A stretch of 64,000 nucleotides of DNA from BOG-931 sp963761525 (GCA_963761525.1 CAVXHG010000008.1:124001-188000); one strand, 5' to 3'. Numbered from the stretch's first letter, positions 1-8,005 are shown. The notes: generated from the letters alone by a model not told the origin. Made by a program: numbers and translations.

Positions 1-227
1 TTCACTTTGGCAGCTTCGGAATGCGCTTCATGAGCGGGGCCGGGTAGGGTCACTCACGGCGGTCAATGCTGGAACGTGTTCTGCTTCAAGGAAGAAGCGG
101 ATGCGAAAAAATCCAATCGCAGCGCTGATCGGTTTCTACGCTTTGGAAGCTGGAACTTTGTGCTTGCCTTTGGAGTTGTTGGCGCTTGTTATTTCCGCAG
201 AGCGACGTTTTCCCTCGAGGTAATGGC
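1..227 (+). other. Left-edge stretch, possible degraded gene end
   Basis: No intact gene is visible. One frame is open from 34 to 231 and contains the segment WNVFCFKEEADAKK, which has the look of a coding tail, but a stop lies just upstream at 31-33. An overlapping frame carries HFGSFGMRFMSGAG before a stop at 45-47. The two pieces could be parts of one small protein split by a frameshift, cut by the window edge. This is inference only. Confidence 0.2.
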
Positions 228-671
228 ATGACACGAAAAAAATTTATGGCGGCGTTACGTGGCGTGCTCGTCGTCGCTGGATTCCAGTTTGTGTGCTGCG
301 CCTACGCGCTCGCCGATCCAACGGGGCTTTGGCTGGCAAAGGACGGTGCTCACGTCAGTGTCACCTCGTGTGGTGACGCGTTGTGCGCAGTGCTGGCGAG
401 CACGAAGTCTCCTACGGATCCCGAGACCGGCGCGCCGTGGACGGACAAGCATAACATCGATCCCGCATTGCGCAGCCGTCCCCTGGCCGGCGTTGAAGTC
501 CTCATCAATATGCGGCCGACCAGCAGCGATAAATGGTCGGGTCACCTCTACAATACCGACGATGGGAAAATCTATTTCGGAAATCTCATTGAAATCGATG
601 CAAGAACGATCCGGATTGAGGGCTGCGTCGGGCTGATCTGCGGCGGCGACAATCTGAGGAGGATCAAGTAA
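228..671 (+). CDS. DUF2147-type exported protein
   Basis: A 147-residue protein with an N-terminal signal peptide (basic MTRKK, then a hydrophobic stretch ending near ALA-DP). The mature part fits the DUF2147 pattern: G-L-W at the start, V-T-S-C-G-x-x-L-C near residue 48, a D-x-x-N and R-x-R-P-L-x-G segment in the middle, W-x-G-x-L-Y-N, G-K-I-Y-F, and a final G-C-V-G-L-I-C-G-G. Four cysteines could form two disulfides in the periplasm. The start at 228 is preferred over an in-frame start at 186 because GAGG lies seven bases upstream and the signal peptide begins there. The family has no settled function; it is often a small calycin-like periplasmic protein. Confidence 0.8.
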   Translation: MTRKKFMAALRGVLVVAGFQFVCCAYALADPTGLWLAKDGAHVSVTSCGDALCAVLASTKSPTDPETGAPWTDKHNIDPALRSRPLAGVEVLINMRPTSSDKWSGHLYNTDDGKIYFGNLIEIDARTIRIEGCVGLICGGDNLRRIK

Positions 672-1028
672 CTGCTGCGGGGAGCAGGTTAGGCGTCAGC
701 GCGTGCCGATACGTTGGTGCCGCAGCTAGAAACCGGAAAAATTAGCTGCGTCCGCCGTCCCTGCTAAGGCCGGTTGTCACCCCGGCAGCCGAATACAACA
801 CCGCTCCTATAGACAAAGTTTCGGGCGTGGCCCGGTGTTGCGGCGAGAAATTGCTAGCTGCGCTGTTCGTGCAGCCAGGTTTTAACTCTCGTTACCATTT
901 CGCTTTGCGTGCAGGGAGGCCCGGCCGAACTCCATCTTGGCGGAGTCTCAATTTCTGTCAGGCGATCGCGCAACGGGTGGCTTAAGTCCTCATTCAGGCG
1001 AAAGGTATTGGTGGCTTCGCACGTTATC
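672..1028. other. Intergenic stretch without a supported gene
   Basis: No gene with a ribosome-binding site is visible on either strand. A minus-strand open frame at 854-1114 exists but overlaps the better supported small gene at 1029-1199 and lacks a clear start signal. Confidence 0.4.
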
Positions 1029-1199
1029 TCAAGCCTGCCTCTGGACTGACCCATGAGTTTGATCTTGTTGCCGCGAGGTCTCCGACGCGATGTTGTTTGT
1101 TCTAACTGCGGCATTCAGGTCTGCTGAGACACGTTGAGCCAACGCTGCGGGTCCGGCGTCCTGGACAACTTTCGCTTCCGCGTCGTCAAAAATCCCCAT
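1029..1199 (-). CDS. Small conserved-looking protein, 56 residues
   Basis: Translates as a 56-residue protein beginning MGIFDDAEAKVVQDAG and ending SVQRQA. A near-ideal GGAGG lies seven bases before the ATG at 1199, which is the main support. The N-terminal half is rich in Ala, Asp, Glu and Val and would form an amphipathic helix; the C-terminal half is Gln-rich and polar. No membrane segment or signal peptide is seen. It is the first of a run of tiny genes around groEL. I do not recognise a family and propose no function. Confidence 0.55.
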   Translation of the reverse strand: MGIFDDAEAKVVQDAGPAALAQRVSADLNAAVRTNNIASETSRQQDQTHGSVQRQA

Positions 1200-1253
1200 T
1201 TGATTTTCCTCCGTTAGGGACAGGGCGCAAAGTCTGCGGCTGATTTTGCCGCG

Positions 1254-1439
1254 TCATTTCTGGCGGGCTTTGAAATAAGCCGTCGATTTTCGAACAATCC
1301 AATCCTGGGCTTCGGAAGCTGAGGCAAAATCGCCGACGTTTTCCGCAGTGCCGCCGTCGCCGGTCGCCTCGACATACCAACCGCGACCGTCCTTGTACTC
1401 GTGTGCGGCAAACTGAGGTGTTGAGGGTTTTGGTGCCAT
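1254..1439 (-). CDS. Small hypothetical protein, 61 residues
   Basis: A 61-residue protein starting MAPKPSTPQF. The middle GWYVEATGDGG followed by a helix containing SASEAQDWIVRKS looks like a small beta-hairpin plus helix fold of the kind often seen in short rhizobial proteins that bind no known cofactor. The ATG at 1439 has GGAG about thirteen bases upstream, rather far. Longer minus-strand frames over the same bases look random in composition, so this frame is preferred. No function is proposed. Confidence 0.5.
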   Translation of the reverse strand: MAPKPSTPQFAAHEYKDGRGWYVEATGDGGTAENVGDFASASEAQDWIVRKSTAYFKARQK

Positions 1440-1517
1440 GTTGGAAACATACTCCAGAATTCTGATCTAAGCCGGCGCGTGCGTTGTTCGGGCGCCGATT
1501 GTGCCCGAACATCCCGG

Positions 1518-1847
1518 TCAATTTTTCTCGCGGTTCATCCCGATTTGCACCATAGACGGCGTTGGTGGGTCTTCCGCATCACGGTCCTGCGCCTCCCGCA
1601 AGTCATGAGGATCGATGCTGATCATCTCGACCGAGGACGCGTGGCCGGATTCCCCCGGCACGAAGATCATGGTGGCGACGCGGCGATAGACCGGGAATGA
1701 CAATTCCTCGATCAACTCTTCGTCCGTGACGACGCGGTAATCACCAGCCGCAAGTATCCGGTCGACCCCCTTCAGCAAGAACGGATGAGCGAAGGTCAGG
1801 GTTTTGCTGCTTGTCCGCGCTGCCATGGCATTCAAATCTGGACTCAA
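1518..1847 (-). CDS. Conserved hypothetical protein, 109 residues
   Basis: A soluble 109-residue protein. The core reads TLTFAHPFLLKGVDRILAA, then GDYRVVTDEELIEELSF and VYRRVATMIFVPG, an alternation of short strands and helices typical of a compact conserved domain; the tail is charged. The TTG start at 1847 is chosen because GGAG lies five bases upstream; an internal ATG at 1826 has no comparable signal. It sits directly downstream of groEL on the same strand, with about 30 bases between the genes, so it may share that transcript. Family and role not recognised. Confidence 0.6.
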   Translation of the reverse strand: MSPDLNAMAARTSSKTLTFAHPFLLKGVDRILAAGDYRVVTDEELIEELSFPVYRRVATMIFVPGESGHASSVEMISIDPHDLREAQDRDAEDPPTPSMVQIGMNREKN

Positions 1848-1877
1848 ATCTTCTCCGTGCGGTATCGGGCCGGACGG

Positions 1878-3512
1878 TCAGAAGCCCATCCCGCCGCCGC
1901 CACCAGGCATCGAGGGTTGTGAATGGCCCTCTTGCGGGAGCTCAGCCACCATCGCTTCGGCGGTGATCAGCAAACCGGCAACAGATGCCGCGCCTTGCAA
2001 CGCCGCGCGAACCACTTTGGTCGGGTCGAGAATTCCCTTCGTCAGCATGTTGCCGTACTCGCCGGACTGCGCGTCAAAGCCGTAGGCATAAGTATCCTTT
2101 TCCAGGATTTTGCCGACGATCACGGAACCGTCTTCTCCCGCGTTGAGCGCGATCTGGCGTGCCGGCCAGGACAGCGCCTTGCGCACGATCGCGACGCCGG
2201 TCTTCTGATCGTCGTTGTCCGTGCGCACCTTCTTCAGTATTTCGCCGGCGCGTAACAGCGCGACGCCGCCGCCGGGCAGGATGCCTTCCTCGACTGCTGC
2301 GCGGGTCGCGTGCATCGCGTCATCGACGCGATCCTTGCGCTCCCTGACCTCAATTTCGGTGGCGCCACCGACCCGGAGCACCGCAACTCCACCGGCGAGC
2401 TTTGCCAGCCGCTCCTGGAGTTTCTCGCCGTCGTAGTCGGAGGTGGTCTCCTCGATTTCCGCTTTGATCTGATGAATGCGCGCCTCGATGTCGGCCTTCT
2501 TGCCGGCGCCGCTGACGATTGTCGTCGTTTCCTTTTCGATCGTCACCTTCTTGGCGCGGCCGAGCATCGCCAGCGTCACGCTCTCGAGCTTGATGCCAAG
2601 ATCTTCGCTGATCGCCTGGCCGCCTGTGAGGATGGCGATGTCCTGCAGCATGGCCTTGCGGCGGTCGCCGAAGCCCGGCGCCTTGACGGCCGCGACCTTC
2701 AGCCCGCCGCGCAGCTTGTTGACCACGAGCGTGGCGAGGGCTTCACCCTCGACCTCCTCGGCAATGATGACCAGAGGCTTCGCGGTCTGCATCACGGCTT
2801 CCAGAAGAGGCAGGAATTCCTGCAGTCCGGACAGCTTCTTCTCGTAAATGAGGATGTACGGGTCATCCATTTCCACCCGCATCTTCTCGGCGTTAGTGAC
2901 GAAGTAGGGTGAAATGTAGCCGCGATCGAATTGCATGCCTTCGACGACCTCCAACTCGGTTTCCATCGACTTGGCTTCTTCGATCGTGATCACACCCTCG
3001 TTGCCGACCTTCTTCATCGCATCCGCGAGAAAACGTCCGATTTCGGCATCCCCGTTCGCTGAAACAGTGCCGACCTGAGCGATCTCCTCATTCGAGGTGA
3101 CCTTTTTGGAATTCTTCTGCAGTTCCAGCACGACCGCCTCGACCGCAAGATCGATGCCGCGCTTGATGTCCATCGGATTCATGCCGGCAGCGACGGCCTT
3201 GGCGCCTTCCCTGACGATGGCGTGAGCGAGCACGGTGGCCGTGGTGGTGCCGTCGCCGGCGACGTCGGAAGCTTTCGAGGCTACTTCGCGCACCATTTGC
3301 GCGCCCATGTTCTCGAACTTGTCCTCAAGCTCGATCTCTTTGGCAACCGTTACGCCGTCCTTGGTGATGCGCGGAGCGCCATAGGACTTGTCGAGCAGGA
3401 CATTGCGGCCTTTGGGCCCGAGCGTGACACGGACCGCGTGAGCGAGCGTATCGATGCCGCGCAGCATCCTGTCGCGTGCGTCGACAGAAAATCTGACTTC
3501 CTTGGCAGACAT
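1878..3512 (-). CDS. groEL: Chaperonin GroEL (60 kDa, HSP60)
   Basis: A full-length 544-residue GroEL. It starts MSAKEVRFSVDARDRML, carries the ATP-binding GDGTTTATVLA near residue 87, the apical-domain segment beginning RGYISPYFVTN, and ends in a Gly-rich tail (PGGGGGMGF) where GGM repeats are usual. It forms the double-ring ATP-driven folding chamber with the GroES lid. The start at 3512 is fixed by family alignment and by GGGA about nine bases upstream; upstream in-frame codons to 3740 do not resemble GroEL. No groES lies on either side, so this is probably an additional rhizobial groEL paralogue rather than the main groESL operon. No CIRCE-type inverted repeat was found upstream. Confidence 0.97.
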   Translation of the reverse strand: MSAKEVRFSVDARDRMLRGIDTLAHAVRVTLGPKGRNVLLDKSYGAPRITKDGVTVAKEIELEDKFENMGAQMVREVASKASDVAGDGTTTATVLAHAIVREGAKAVAAGMNPMDIKRGIDLAVEAVVLELQKNSKKVTSNEEIAQVGTVSANGDAEIGRFLADAMKKVGNEGVITIEEAKSMETELEVVEGMQFDRGYISPYFVTNAEKMRVEMDDPYILIYEKKLSGLQEFLPLLEAVMQTAKPLVIIAEEVEGEALATLVVNKLRGGLKVAAVKAPGFGDRRKAMLQDIAILTGGQAISEDLGIKLESVTLAMLGRAKKVTIEKETTTIVSGAGKKADIEARIHQIKAEIEETTSDYDGEKLQERLAKLAGGVAVLRVGGATEIEVRERKDRVDDAMHATRAAVEEGILPGGGVALLRAGEILKKVRTDNDDQKTGVAIVRKALSWPARQIALNAGEDGSVIVGKILEKDTYAYGFDAQSGEYGNMLTKGILDPTKVVRAALQGAASVAGLLITAEAMVAELPQEGHSQPSMPGGGGGMGF

Positions 3513-4019
3513 AAGATTTATTCCCTTCGGATGATCGTGGAGATATTCGTCTTTGAGAGATTCGTCTTGGAGATGATTGCAGAGCCCAAAACTGGGTAAG
3601 CGTTCTCGCGAAGCATGTGCGTTCGGCTTCCACGAGCGCGCCCATGACGCTGTGAAAGCTTTCTCTCGCGCCTGCGACCGGTGTCGCGTGCGTAGCTCTG
3701 CGCAGATGCCGACGGCATCTGCAAAGCATACAGAAATCAACTTTTAGATTGGAATTGTCAGCCGATGACACTAACGCCGTCTGTCGGGAAACGGCGATTT
3801 CGGCATGTCGCCGTTTTATGAACAGCTTTCGGGCAAGCCACTACTCGCCGTCCATGTGTATTTGGGGAACCGGGACCAAAGCACAAGGACGGATCGAAAA
3901 TTTAAATTGCAGCGCAGTCAACGCACTCGCGAGATCAACAACATTACCGCTTCATTCGGCCACTATTGAAGTCGCCTCTGGGGATAGCCGCAATCTGTCG
4001 GCCAACATGAGAAAATAAA
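3513..4019. other. Intergenic region upstream of groEL
   Basis: Divergent region between groEL (minus) and a small plus-strand gene. It must contain the groEL promoter, but I could not identify a convincing RpoH box or a CIRCE palindrome. An open frame at 3749-4018 has no ribosome-binding site and a random composition. The part from about 3880 to 4000 is clearly more AT-rich than the genes around it. Confidence 0.4.
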
Positions 4020-4211
4020 ATGAAGGACGCGCACAACAAGGCAGCGGAACATCACGAATCCGCTGCAAAGTCGCATCGTGCGGCCGCTGAGTCTCATGGC
4101 AAGAACGATCATGCCAAGGGCAAAGAACACGCTACCCAAGCCCAGCAGCACGCGCAGAATGCGAACGAGCATTCAAAGACCGCGAGCACCAAAAGCGAGC
4201 AGCAGAAATAA
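4020..4211 (+). CDS. Small Ala/His/Lys-rich hydrophilic protein
   Basis: A 63-residue, very hydrophilic protein rich in Ala, His, Lys, Ser and Gln, with repeated AAxxH and HA motifs (MKDAHNKAAEHHESAAKSH at the start). It has no hydrophobic core, so it is either one long amphipathic helix or disordered. Proteins of this type are widespread in Bradyrhizobium relatives and are often linked to stress, but no activity is known; that link is inference. A GC-rich hairpin follows eleven bases after the stop. The upstream Shine-Dalgarno signal is weak (GAGAAAA). Confidence 0.7.
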   Translation: MKDAHNKAAEHHESAAKSHRAAAESHGKNDHAKGKEHATQAQQHAQNANEHSKTASTKSEQQK

Positions 4212-4221
4212 AGCCCCCCAT

Positions 4222-4251
4222 CGGGAGGCGGGCGATAACGCCAGCCTCCCG
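4222..4251 (+). terminator. Terminator-like hairpin after the Ala/His/Lys-rich gene
   Basis: Thirteen-base arms at 4222-4234 and 4239-4251 pair with one mismatch around an ATAA loop. No T-run follows, so termination may be weak or the hairpin may only protect the 3' end. Confidence 0.5.
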
Positions 4252-4412
4252 AGAGGCCATTCTCAGATAATTCATCTCAATAGCCATTAATTGACTTCTG
4301 GTAACTCCGATTAAATCGCGCTAATCAATGATCGTTCGCGCCGGCCGTTTTGCGTTGCCGGCGATTCGGCGGGCGCGGGGGCGCCGCCAGCGCATCGCTT
4401 ACAAGGACAACC

Positions 4413-4649
4413 ATGAACGAACACCGAGCTAGGCCCGCGGCGTCGGCCGCTGGACGCTCGAATCGGTGGTCGCAGAATCGCAATCGCTCCGGTTCACAGC
4501 ATTCCCAGAACGCGCAGAAAGACTATGAGCGGTACTTGGCGCTCGCCCGCGCCGAAGCCCAGCTCGGCAACACAGTCGGCGCAGAGAATTATTACCAACA
4601 TGCCGAACACTATTTTCGGTCGATGCGATCGGACCCGGAGGCGACATAA
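4413..4649 (+). CDS. DUF4167-like small protein
   Basis: A 78-residue protein. The first 35 residues are basic and Asn/Arg/Ser-rich (RSNRWSQNRNRSGSQ), followed by a helical segment YERYLALARAEAQLGNTVG and AENYYQHAEHYFR. This matches the N-terminal module of DUF4167 proteins, where a low-complexity basic stretch precedes a conserved ENYxQHAEHYFR helix pair, but the long acidic and Pro-rich tail of full DUF4167 proteins is missing. AAGGA five bases before the ATG supports the start. The basic stretch suggests nucleic-acid binding; this is inference. Confidence 0.75.
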   Translation: MNEHRARPAASAAGRSNRWSQNRNRSGSQHSQNAQKDYERYLALARAEAQLGNTVGAENYYQHAEHYFRSMRSDPEAT

Positions 4650-4723
4650 GAGGCGTTATTCGAACGACAGCGCGTAGCAATAGCGTCGCTGAATAATTCA
4701 ACGAAAAATCAAAGGGATCGACA

Positions 4724-4900
4724 ATGCAAGAGCTCATTCACCGACGGGTCGCACCCGACGAAGCGACCAGCCTTGGCGTTGAATCTGGCTGGTACGGAAC
4801 GAAAGTCAGTGGAACATTTGTTACGGGCCCGCACGCCACCGAGGCGGAATGCCTCCGTAAAATCGGAGAACTCACCGGTCCGATCAAAAAAGCCAGATGA
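4724..4900 (+). CDS. Small hypothetical protein, 58 residues
   Basis: A 58-residue protein starting MQELIHRRVAPDEA, with a central GWYGTKVSGTFVTGPHAT that reads as two beta strands, followed by a helix (EAECLRKIGEL). AAAGGGA lies about eight bases before the ATG at 4724. The strand-strand-helix pattern with the GWY motif is like that of the 61-residue protein at 1254-1439, so the two may be distant relatives. No function is assigned. Confidence 0.6.
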   Translation: MQELIHRRVAPDEATSLGVESGWYGTKVSGTFVTGPHATEAECLRKIGELTGPIKKAR

Positions 4901-4979
4901 AGAGCATCTCAGCCCGCAATGATGAAGATCGGAGCGGGTGCTCGCCACGCCAAACGGATATTATGGCGGAGGCATCTTT

Positions 4980-5225
4980 ATGTCCGTAACCTACTATGTG
5001 GCGTTGCCGTTTCTCAAAACCGAGGACGGTGCCGCTGCCGGACAGGCCCAGGAAATGCCGAGTGCGTCAGCGGCGATCCGGCGTGCAGAGCTGATGTCGC
5101 GAGATCCTGTTAATGCGGGCGCTCTCGCGTTTCGGCGCACTGGCAATCCGAATAGCGGTGATTTCGGAGAGCCTTCGATCCTGAAATCGTTTGGCGATGT
5201 TCCCAACACTCTGGACGAATCGTGA
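4980..5225 (+). CDS. Conserved small protein, 81 residues
   Basis: An 81-residue protein starting MSVTYYVALPFLKTEDG. It contains an Ala-rich helix (SASAAIRRAELMSRDP), a strand GALAFRRTGNPNSGDF and a final helix with LKSFGDVP, a compact alpha/beta fold without membrane segments. GGAGG seven bases before the ATG at 4980 decides the start over an in-frame start at 4938. Similar proteins are common in Bradyrhizobium-like genomes without known activity (family recollection, not searched). It belongs to the row of tiny genes here. Confidence 0.7.
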   Translation: MSVTYYVALPFLKTEDGAAAGQAQEMPSASAAIRRAELMSRDPVNAGALAFRRTGNPNSGDFGEPSILKSFGDVPNTLDES

Positions 5226-5305
5226 TGGCGTGGTCTTGAAGACGTGTTCTTGCGTCCGGAAAAAGCGGCCTCAAGGACTGTTATGCAGCCATCTTGATGG
5301 CACGG

Positions 5306-5578
5306 CTATTTGAAAAAATCGTTCGATCGCAACATAATCTGCTTGTTGATCTCGCCTTGCTCCTCAAATCTACTTGCGGCTCGCGCTTCAATTTTCGCAC
5401 GCAGCCTCATGAACTGATCGATGCGCTGGGATGCCCCCACGTTACGGCTGCCTTCAATCTCGTCCATGGCCCCTGTGGTAACGGCGCAGAGAATGACCTT
5501 GTCCTGATCGAGCATCGTGAAGTGAACGATCATTCGATCGGAGTCGTAGCTTTCCACCACGCCTTGTTGCAGCGGCAT
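5306..5578 (-). CDS. DUF1488-like small protein
   Basis: A 90-residue protein. The N-terminal half reads GVVESYDSDRMIVHFTMLDQD and CAVTTGAMDEIEG, the C-terminal half a helix with FMRLRAKIEARAASRFEE and a final strand IMLRSNDF. This order (strand pair, conserved Cys, helix, terminal strand) matches the small DUF1488 family. GAGGGAA six bases before the ATG at 5578 supports the start. The family is soluble and uncharacterised; no catalytic residues are known. Confidence 0.65.
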   Translation of the reverse strand: MPLQQGVVESYDSDRMIVHFTMLDQDKVILCAVTTGAMDEIEGSRNVGASQRIDQFMRLRAKIEARAASRFEEQGEINKQIMLRSNDFFK

Positions 5579-5692
5579 TTATAATTCCCTCGTCAGAAGC
5601 CAGCCAGCTTGCGGCTGTTTCAACTCAGTCCAGGACTTCGTCGTTGTTCCGAAGAGTTCCTGCCTGGCTGGAAGAGTTGCGACTCTGTTGGC

Positions 5693-5827
5693 TTATTTAG
5701 CGCCGATCCGCTTGGCGAACGGGATCGGTCCCGCGCCAGTCTTGCCTTGAGCCTGTTTATAGGCCGACTCGGATGCTTTAGGTTTATTCTTGTTGGCTTT
5801 CGCTTTTTTATCGTTGCCCTTCGACAT
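5693..5827 (-). CDS. 44-residue Lys-rich microprotein
   Basis: A 44-residue protein (starts MSKGNDKKAKANKNKPKAS, ends AGPIPFAKRIGAK) with a strong AGGAGG six bases before the ATG at 5827. The frame is open further upstream to 5959, but that extension is Pro/Arg-rich, random-looking and has no start signal. The highly basic N-terminal half suggests a nucleic-acid or ribosome contact; this is inference. It is one of several tiny genes in the region. Confidence 0.65.
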   Translation of the reverse strand: MSKGNDKKAKANKNKPKASESAYKQAQGKTGAGPIPFAKRIGAK

Positions 5828-6029
5828 GAAATCCTCCTGGTTGTTCATTCTCTGCCCAACTTGGCCCCGATTCACTCTCACGGGGGCATCTAAAGGTTGC
5901 GCGTCGGCTTTAGGTGCGGGCCTCGGATTTGACGGCGACGGAGAAGATCGTCTCGTCAAAACTATTATTTAGGATTAGGGAATGCTCACAGCTGATAATA
6001 TGGGCTCGCCGACACCCAAACGCCAGCAA

Positions 6030-6075
6030 TCATTTAGGAGTTGCGCCATGTCTCATTTAGGAGTTGCCCCATGTC
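6030..6075 (+). repeat. 23-bp tandem duplication carrying a ribosome site and ATG
   Basis: Two head-to-tail copies of a 23-base unit (6030-6052 and 6053-6075) differ at a single base (6045 versus 6068). Each copy holds TTTAGGAG followed by an ATG, at 6048 and 6071. The second ATG begins the 58-residue gene. Confidence 0.9.
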
Positions 6076-6083
6076 TGAAGTAA
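6048..6083 (+). promoter_or_regulatory. Overlapping 11-codon leader ORF (MSHLGVAPCLK)
   Basis: The ATG of the first repeat copy, with its own AGGAG, opens an 11-codon frame that runs through the ribosome site and start codon of the downstream gene in a different frame and stops at 6081-6083. Such an arrangement could couple or reduce translation of the gene at 6071. It may equally be a side effect of the duplication. Confidence 0.45.
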
Positions 6084-6247
6084 TTCCGTCAAAGCTCGCT
6101 AGAGCCGAATTGTCCGAAAAAGATGCGTGGCAACGTTACGCGGGGGCAAAGGGCGACGATTGGCGCGAAGCTTTCGCCAAGTGGATAGAAGCGCGCGATG
6201 CAGCATTGGTGGCATGGACCGACGAGTTCGCTATTAGACACGCCTGA
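6071..6247 (+). CDS. Small helical hypothetical protein, 58 residues
   Basis: A 58-residue protein beginning MSEVIPSKLARAELSEKDAWQ. It is rich in Ala, Trp and charged residues (AGAKGDDWREAFAKWIEAR) and is predicted to be mainly helical and soluble. AGGAG eight bases before the ATG at 6071 supports the start. The whole start region is a tandem duplication with a second out-of-frame ATG upstream. No family recognised. Confidence 0.6.
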   Translation: MSEVIPSKLARAELSEKDAWQRYAGAKGDDWREAFAKWIEARDAALVAWTDEFAIRHA

Positions 6248-6373
6248 GATCGCTTGCTGAATTACCGCGGGGCTGAAAGCGGCTTGGGATTCTCTCCTGA
6301 TATTTGCTCGTGTCTTCATGTTTACGAGAGAAACAGGTCGTACCCGGCGGCCTGTAGTGATCTAATCACGGGC

Positions 6374-6419
6374 GAAAAAGGGCCGCCCACCTGAACGTAG
6401 TTATTGGGTAAGGGCGGCC
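6374..6419 (-). terminator. Rho-independent terminator of sthA
   Basis: Arms GGCCGCCC at 6381-6388 and GGGCGGCC at 6412-6419 pair perfectly. Read on the minus strand the stem is followed by CTTTTT (6374-6379 on the plus strand). It lies about 30 bases after the sthA stop. Confidence 0.75.
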
Positions 6420-6448
6420 GTTATGGCGGCGACTTGCCACCGCGATCC

Positions 6449-7845
6449 TTACACGACCGGCATCCGGTTCCACGCATCGAGCCCCGCGATCTTGTAGGCT
6501 TCCGCCAGCGTCGGATAGTTGAACGTATTCTCGATGAAATAATCGATGGTGCCTTTGAGATTGAGTACCGCCTGGCCGATATGGATCAGTTCGGTCGCGC
6601 CTTCGCCGACGATGTGAACGCCGAGCAGGCGGCGCGTCTTGGTCGAGAACAGCATTTTCATCATGCCGTTGGACAGTCCCATGATGTGGCCGCGCGAGGT
6701 TTCGCGAAACCGCGCGATGCCGCACTCGTAAGGGATCTCGCGCTTGCGCACTTCCTCCTCGCTCATGCCGACGGTGGAGATTTCCGGCACCGAATAGATG
6801 CCGTAAGGGAAGAATTCCGGCGGCGGATGCGGCGCCATGCCGAAGGCATGGCAGGCGGCGACGCGGCCCTGTTCCATCGACGTCGAGGCGAGACTGGGAA
6901 AGCCGATGACGTCGCCCGCGGCGTAGATGTGCGGCACTGCGGTCTGCATCGTCTTCGGCTCGACGACGATGCGGCCGCGATTGTCGGCATCGAGACCGGC
7001 GGCGCCGAGATTGAGCTCGGCGGTGGCGCCGACACGGCCGGCGGCGAACAGCAGCATTTCGGTGGAGATGGTGCGGCCGCTGGCAAGCTTGGTGGTGACG
7101 CGGCCGGCTTCGCTGACCTCGATCCCCGTCACCTCGGAGCCGAGGCGGAGCGCCAGATTGCGATCGCGCAGATCATGCGAGAACTCTTCGATCAGTTCGT
7201 GATCGACGAAATCGAGAAAGGTCGGACGCGTGTCGATCAGCGTCACCGCGACATCGAGCGCATTGAAGATCGTCGCGTATTCGACGCCGATCACGCCGGC
7301 GCCGATGACGGCGAGGCTGCTTCGGCAGCCGCGGCAGTTCGACGATGTCGTCAGCTGTCGAACACGTTGGTGCCGTTGAACGGCACGTAGTCGGGCCGGA
7401 ACGGCCGGGTGCCGCAGGCGATCAGAATGTTGGCGGCGGCATAGACATGCTTGTCGCCGGTGTCCGTGGTGACTTCGACCTCGTGCGGCGAGACGAAGCG
7501 GCCGTCGCCGTGCACCGTCTCGACCGAATTGCGGGTGAACTGATGCTCCAGAACCTCGACCTCGTGATCGAGGGTCTTGCGCAGCCGCGCCATTATATCG
7601 TTGGCATCGATATGCTGCTTGACGCGATAGGACCGTCCGTAAAATCCCCGCTCGCGCCAGCCCGAAAGGTTGAGCACGGTTTCGCGCAGCGTCTTCGATG
7701 GGATTGTGCCGGTATGAACCGAGACGCCGCCGACCCGGCGGCCCTTCTCCACCACCAGGACGGACTTGTTGATCTTGGCCGCCTGGATCGCAGCGCGCCG
7801 CCCCGCGGGCCCGCTGCCGATAACGATCATGTCATAATCAGGCAT
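6449..7845 (-). pseudogene. sthA: Soluble NAD(P)+ transhydrogenase, frameshifted
   Basis: Encodes the flavoprotein that exchanges reducing equivalents between NADPH and NAD+ in the cytoplasm. The N-terminal part (7845 to 7351) has the FAD motif VIGSGPAGRRAA and the GTIPSK motif with the redox cysteines replaced, as in SthA rather than lipoamide dehydrogenase. The C-terminal part (from 7294) has IGVEYATIF, the second FAD motif AAGDVIGFPSLA and the dimerisation domain ending NRMPVV. Between them the reading frame shifts twice within about 35 bases: an extra base near 7353 and another near 7319. Removing both restores an unbroken family sequence of normal length (about 465 residues), so sequencing error is likelier than decay. 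Confidence 0.85.
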
Positions 7846-7943
7846 CAGAACAGTCTTCCCCCGGTGGCCGCCGCCAACCGGCGAATCGGCACCCGCTACG
7901 AAGCATATTAGATGCCAGATTGAAGACAGGCGTGTAGCGGCCT

Positions 7944-8005
7944 CAGCGCGGCCAGTTTCTCAGTGAGGCCAGTTTCTCAGCGCGGCCAGTCTCTCAGTGA
8001 GGCCA
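7944..8005. repeat. 17-bp tandem repeat, about 3.6 copies
   Basis: Units at 7944-7960, 7961-7977, 7978-7994 and a partial one from 7995 alternate slightly (CAGCGCGGCC versus CAGTGAGGCC), so the higher-order unit is 34 bases. The creA stop codon (7994-7996) lies at the junction of the third and fourth copies. Confidence 0.85.

Noticed and set aside
854..1114. 86-codon minus-strand frame
   Set aside because: No ribosome site, random composition, and it overlaps the better supported gene at 1029-1199 in another frame.
3513..3780. Possible CIRCE element upstream of groEL
   Set aside because: No TTAGCACTC-N9-GAGTGCTAA palindrome or near match could be found on either strand.
3840..3910. Possible EcfG-type promoter (GGAACC) upstream of the Ala/His/Lys-rich gene
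   Set aside because: GGAACC is present but the -10 CGTT is not found at the required spacing.
3749..4018. 89-codon plus-strand frame upstream of the Ala/His/Lys-rich gene
   Set aside because: No ribosome site and composition typical of non-coding sequence; it crosses the AT-rich groEL upstream region.
6404..7390. Long plus-strand frame opposite sthA
   Set aside because: Antisense shadow of a high-GC gene; His/Arg/Asp-rich composition, while the minus strand carries clear transhydrogenase motifs.
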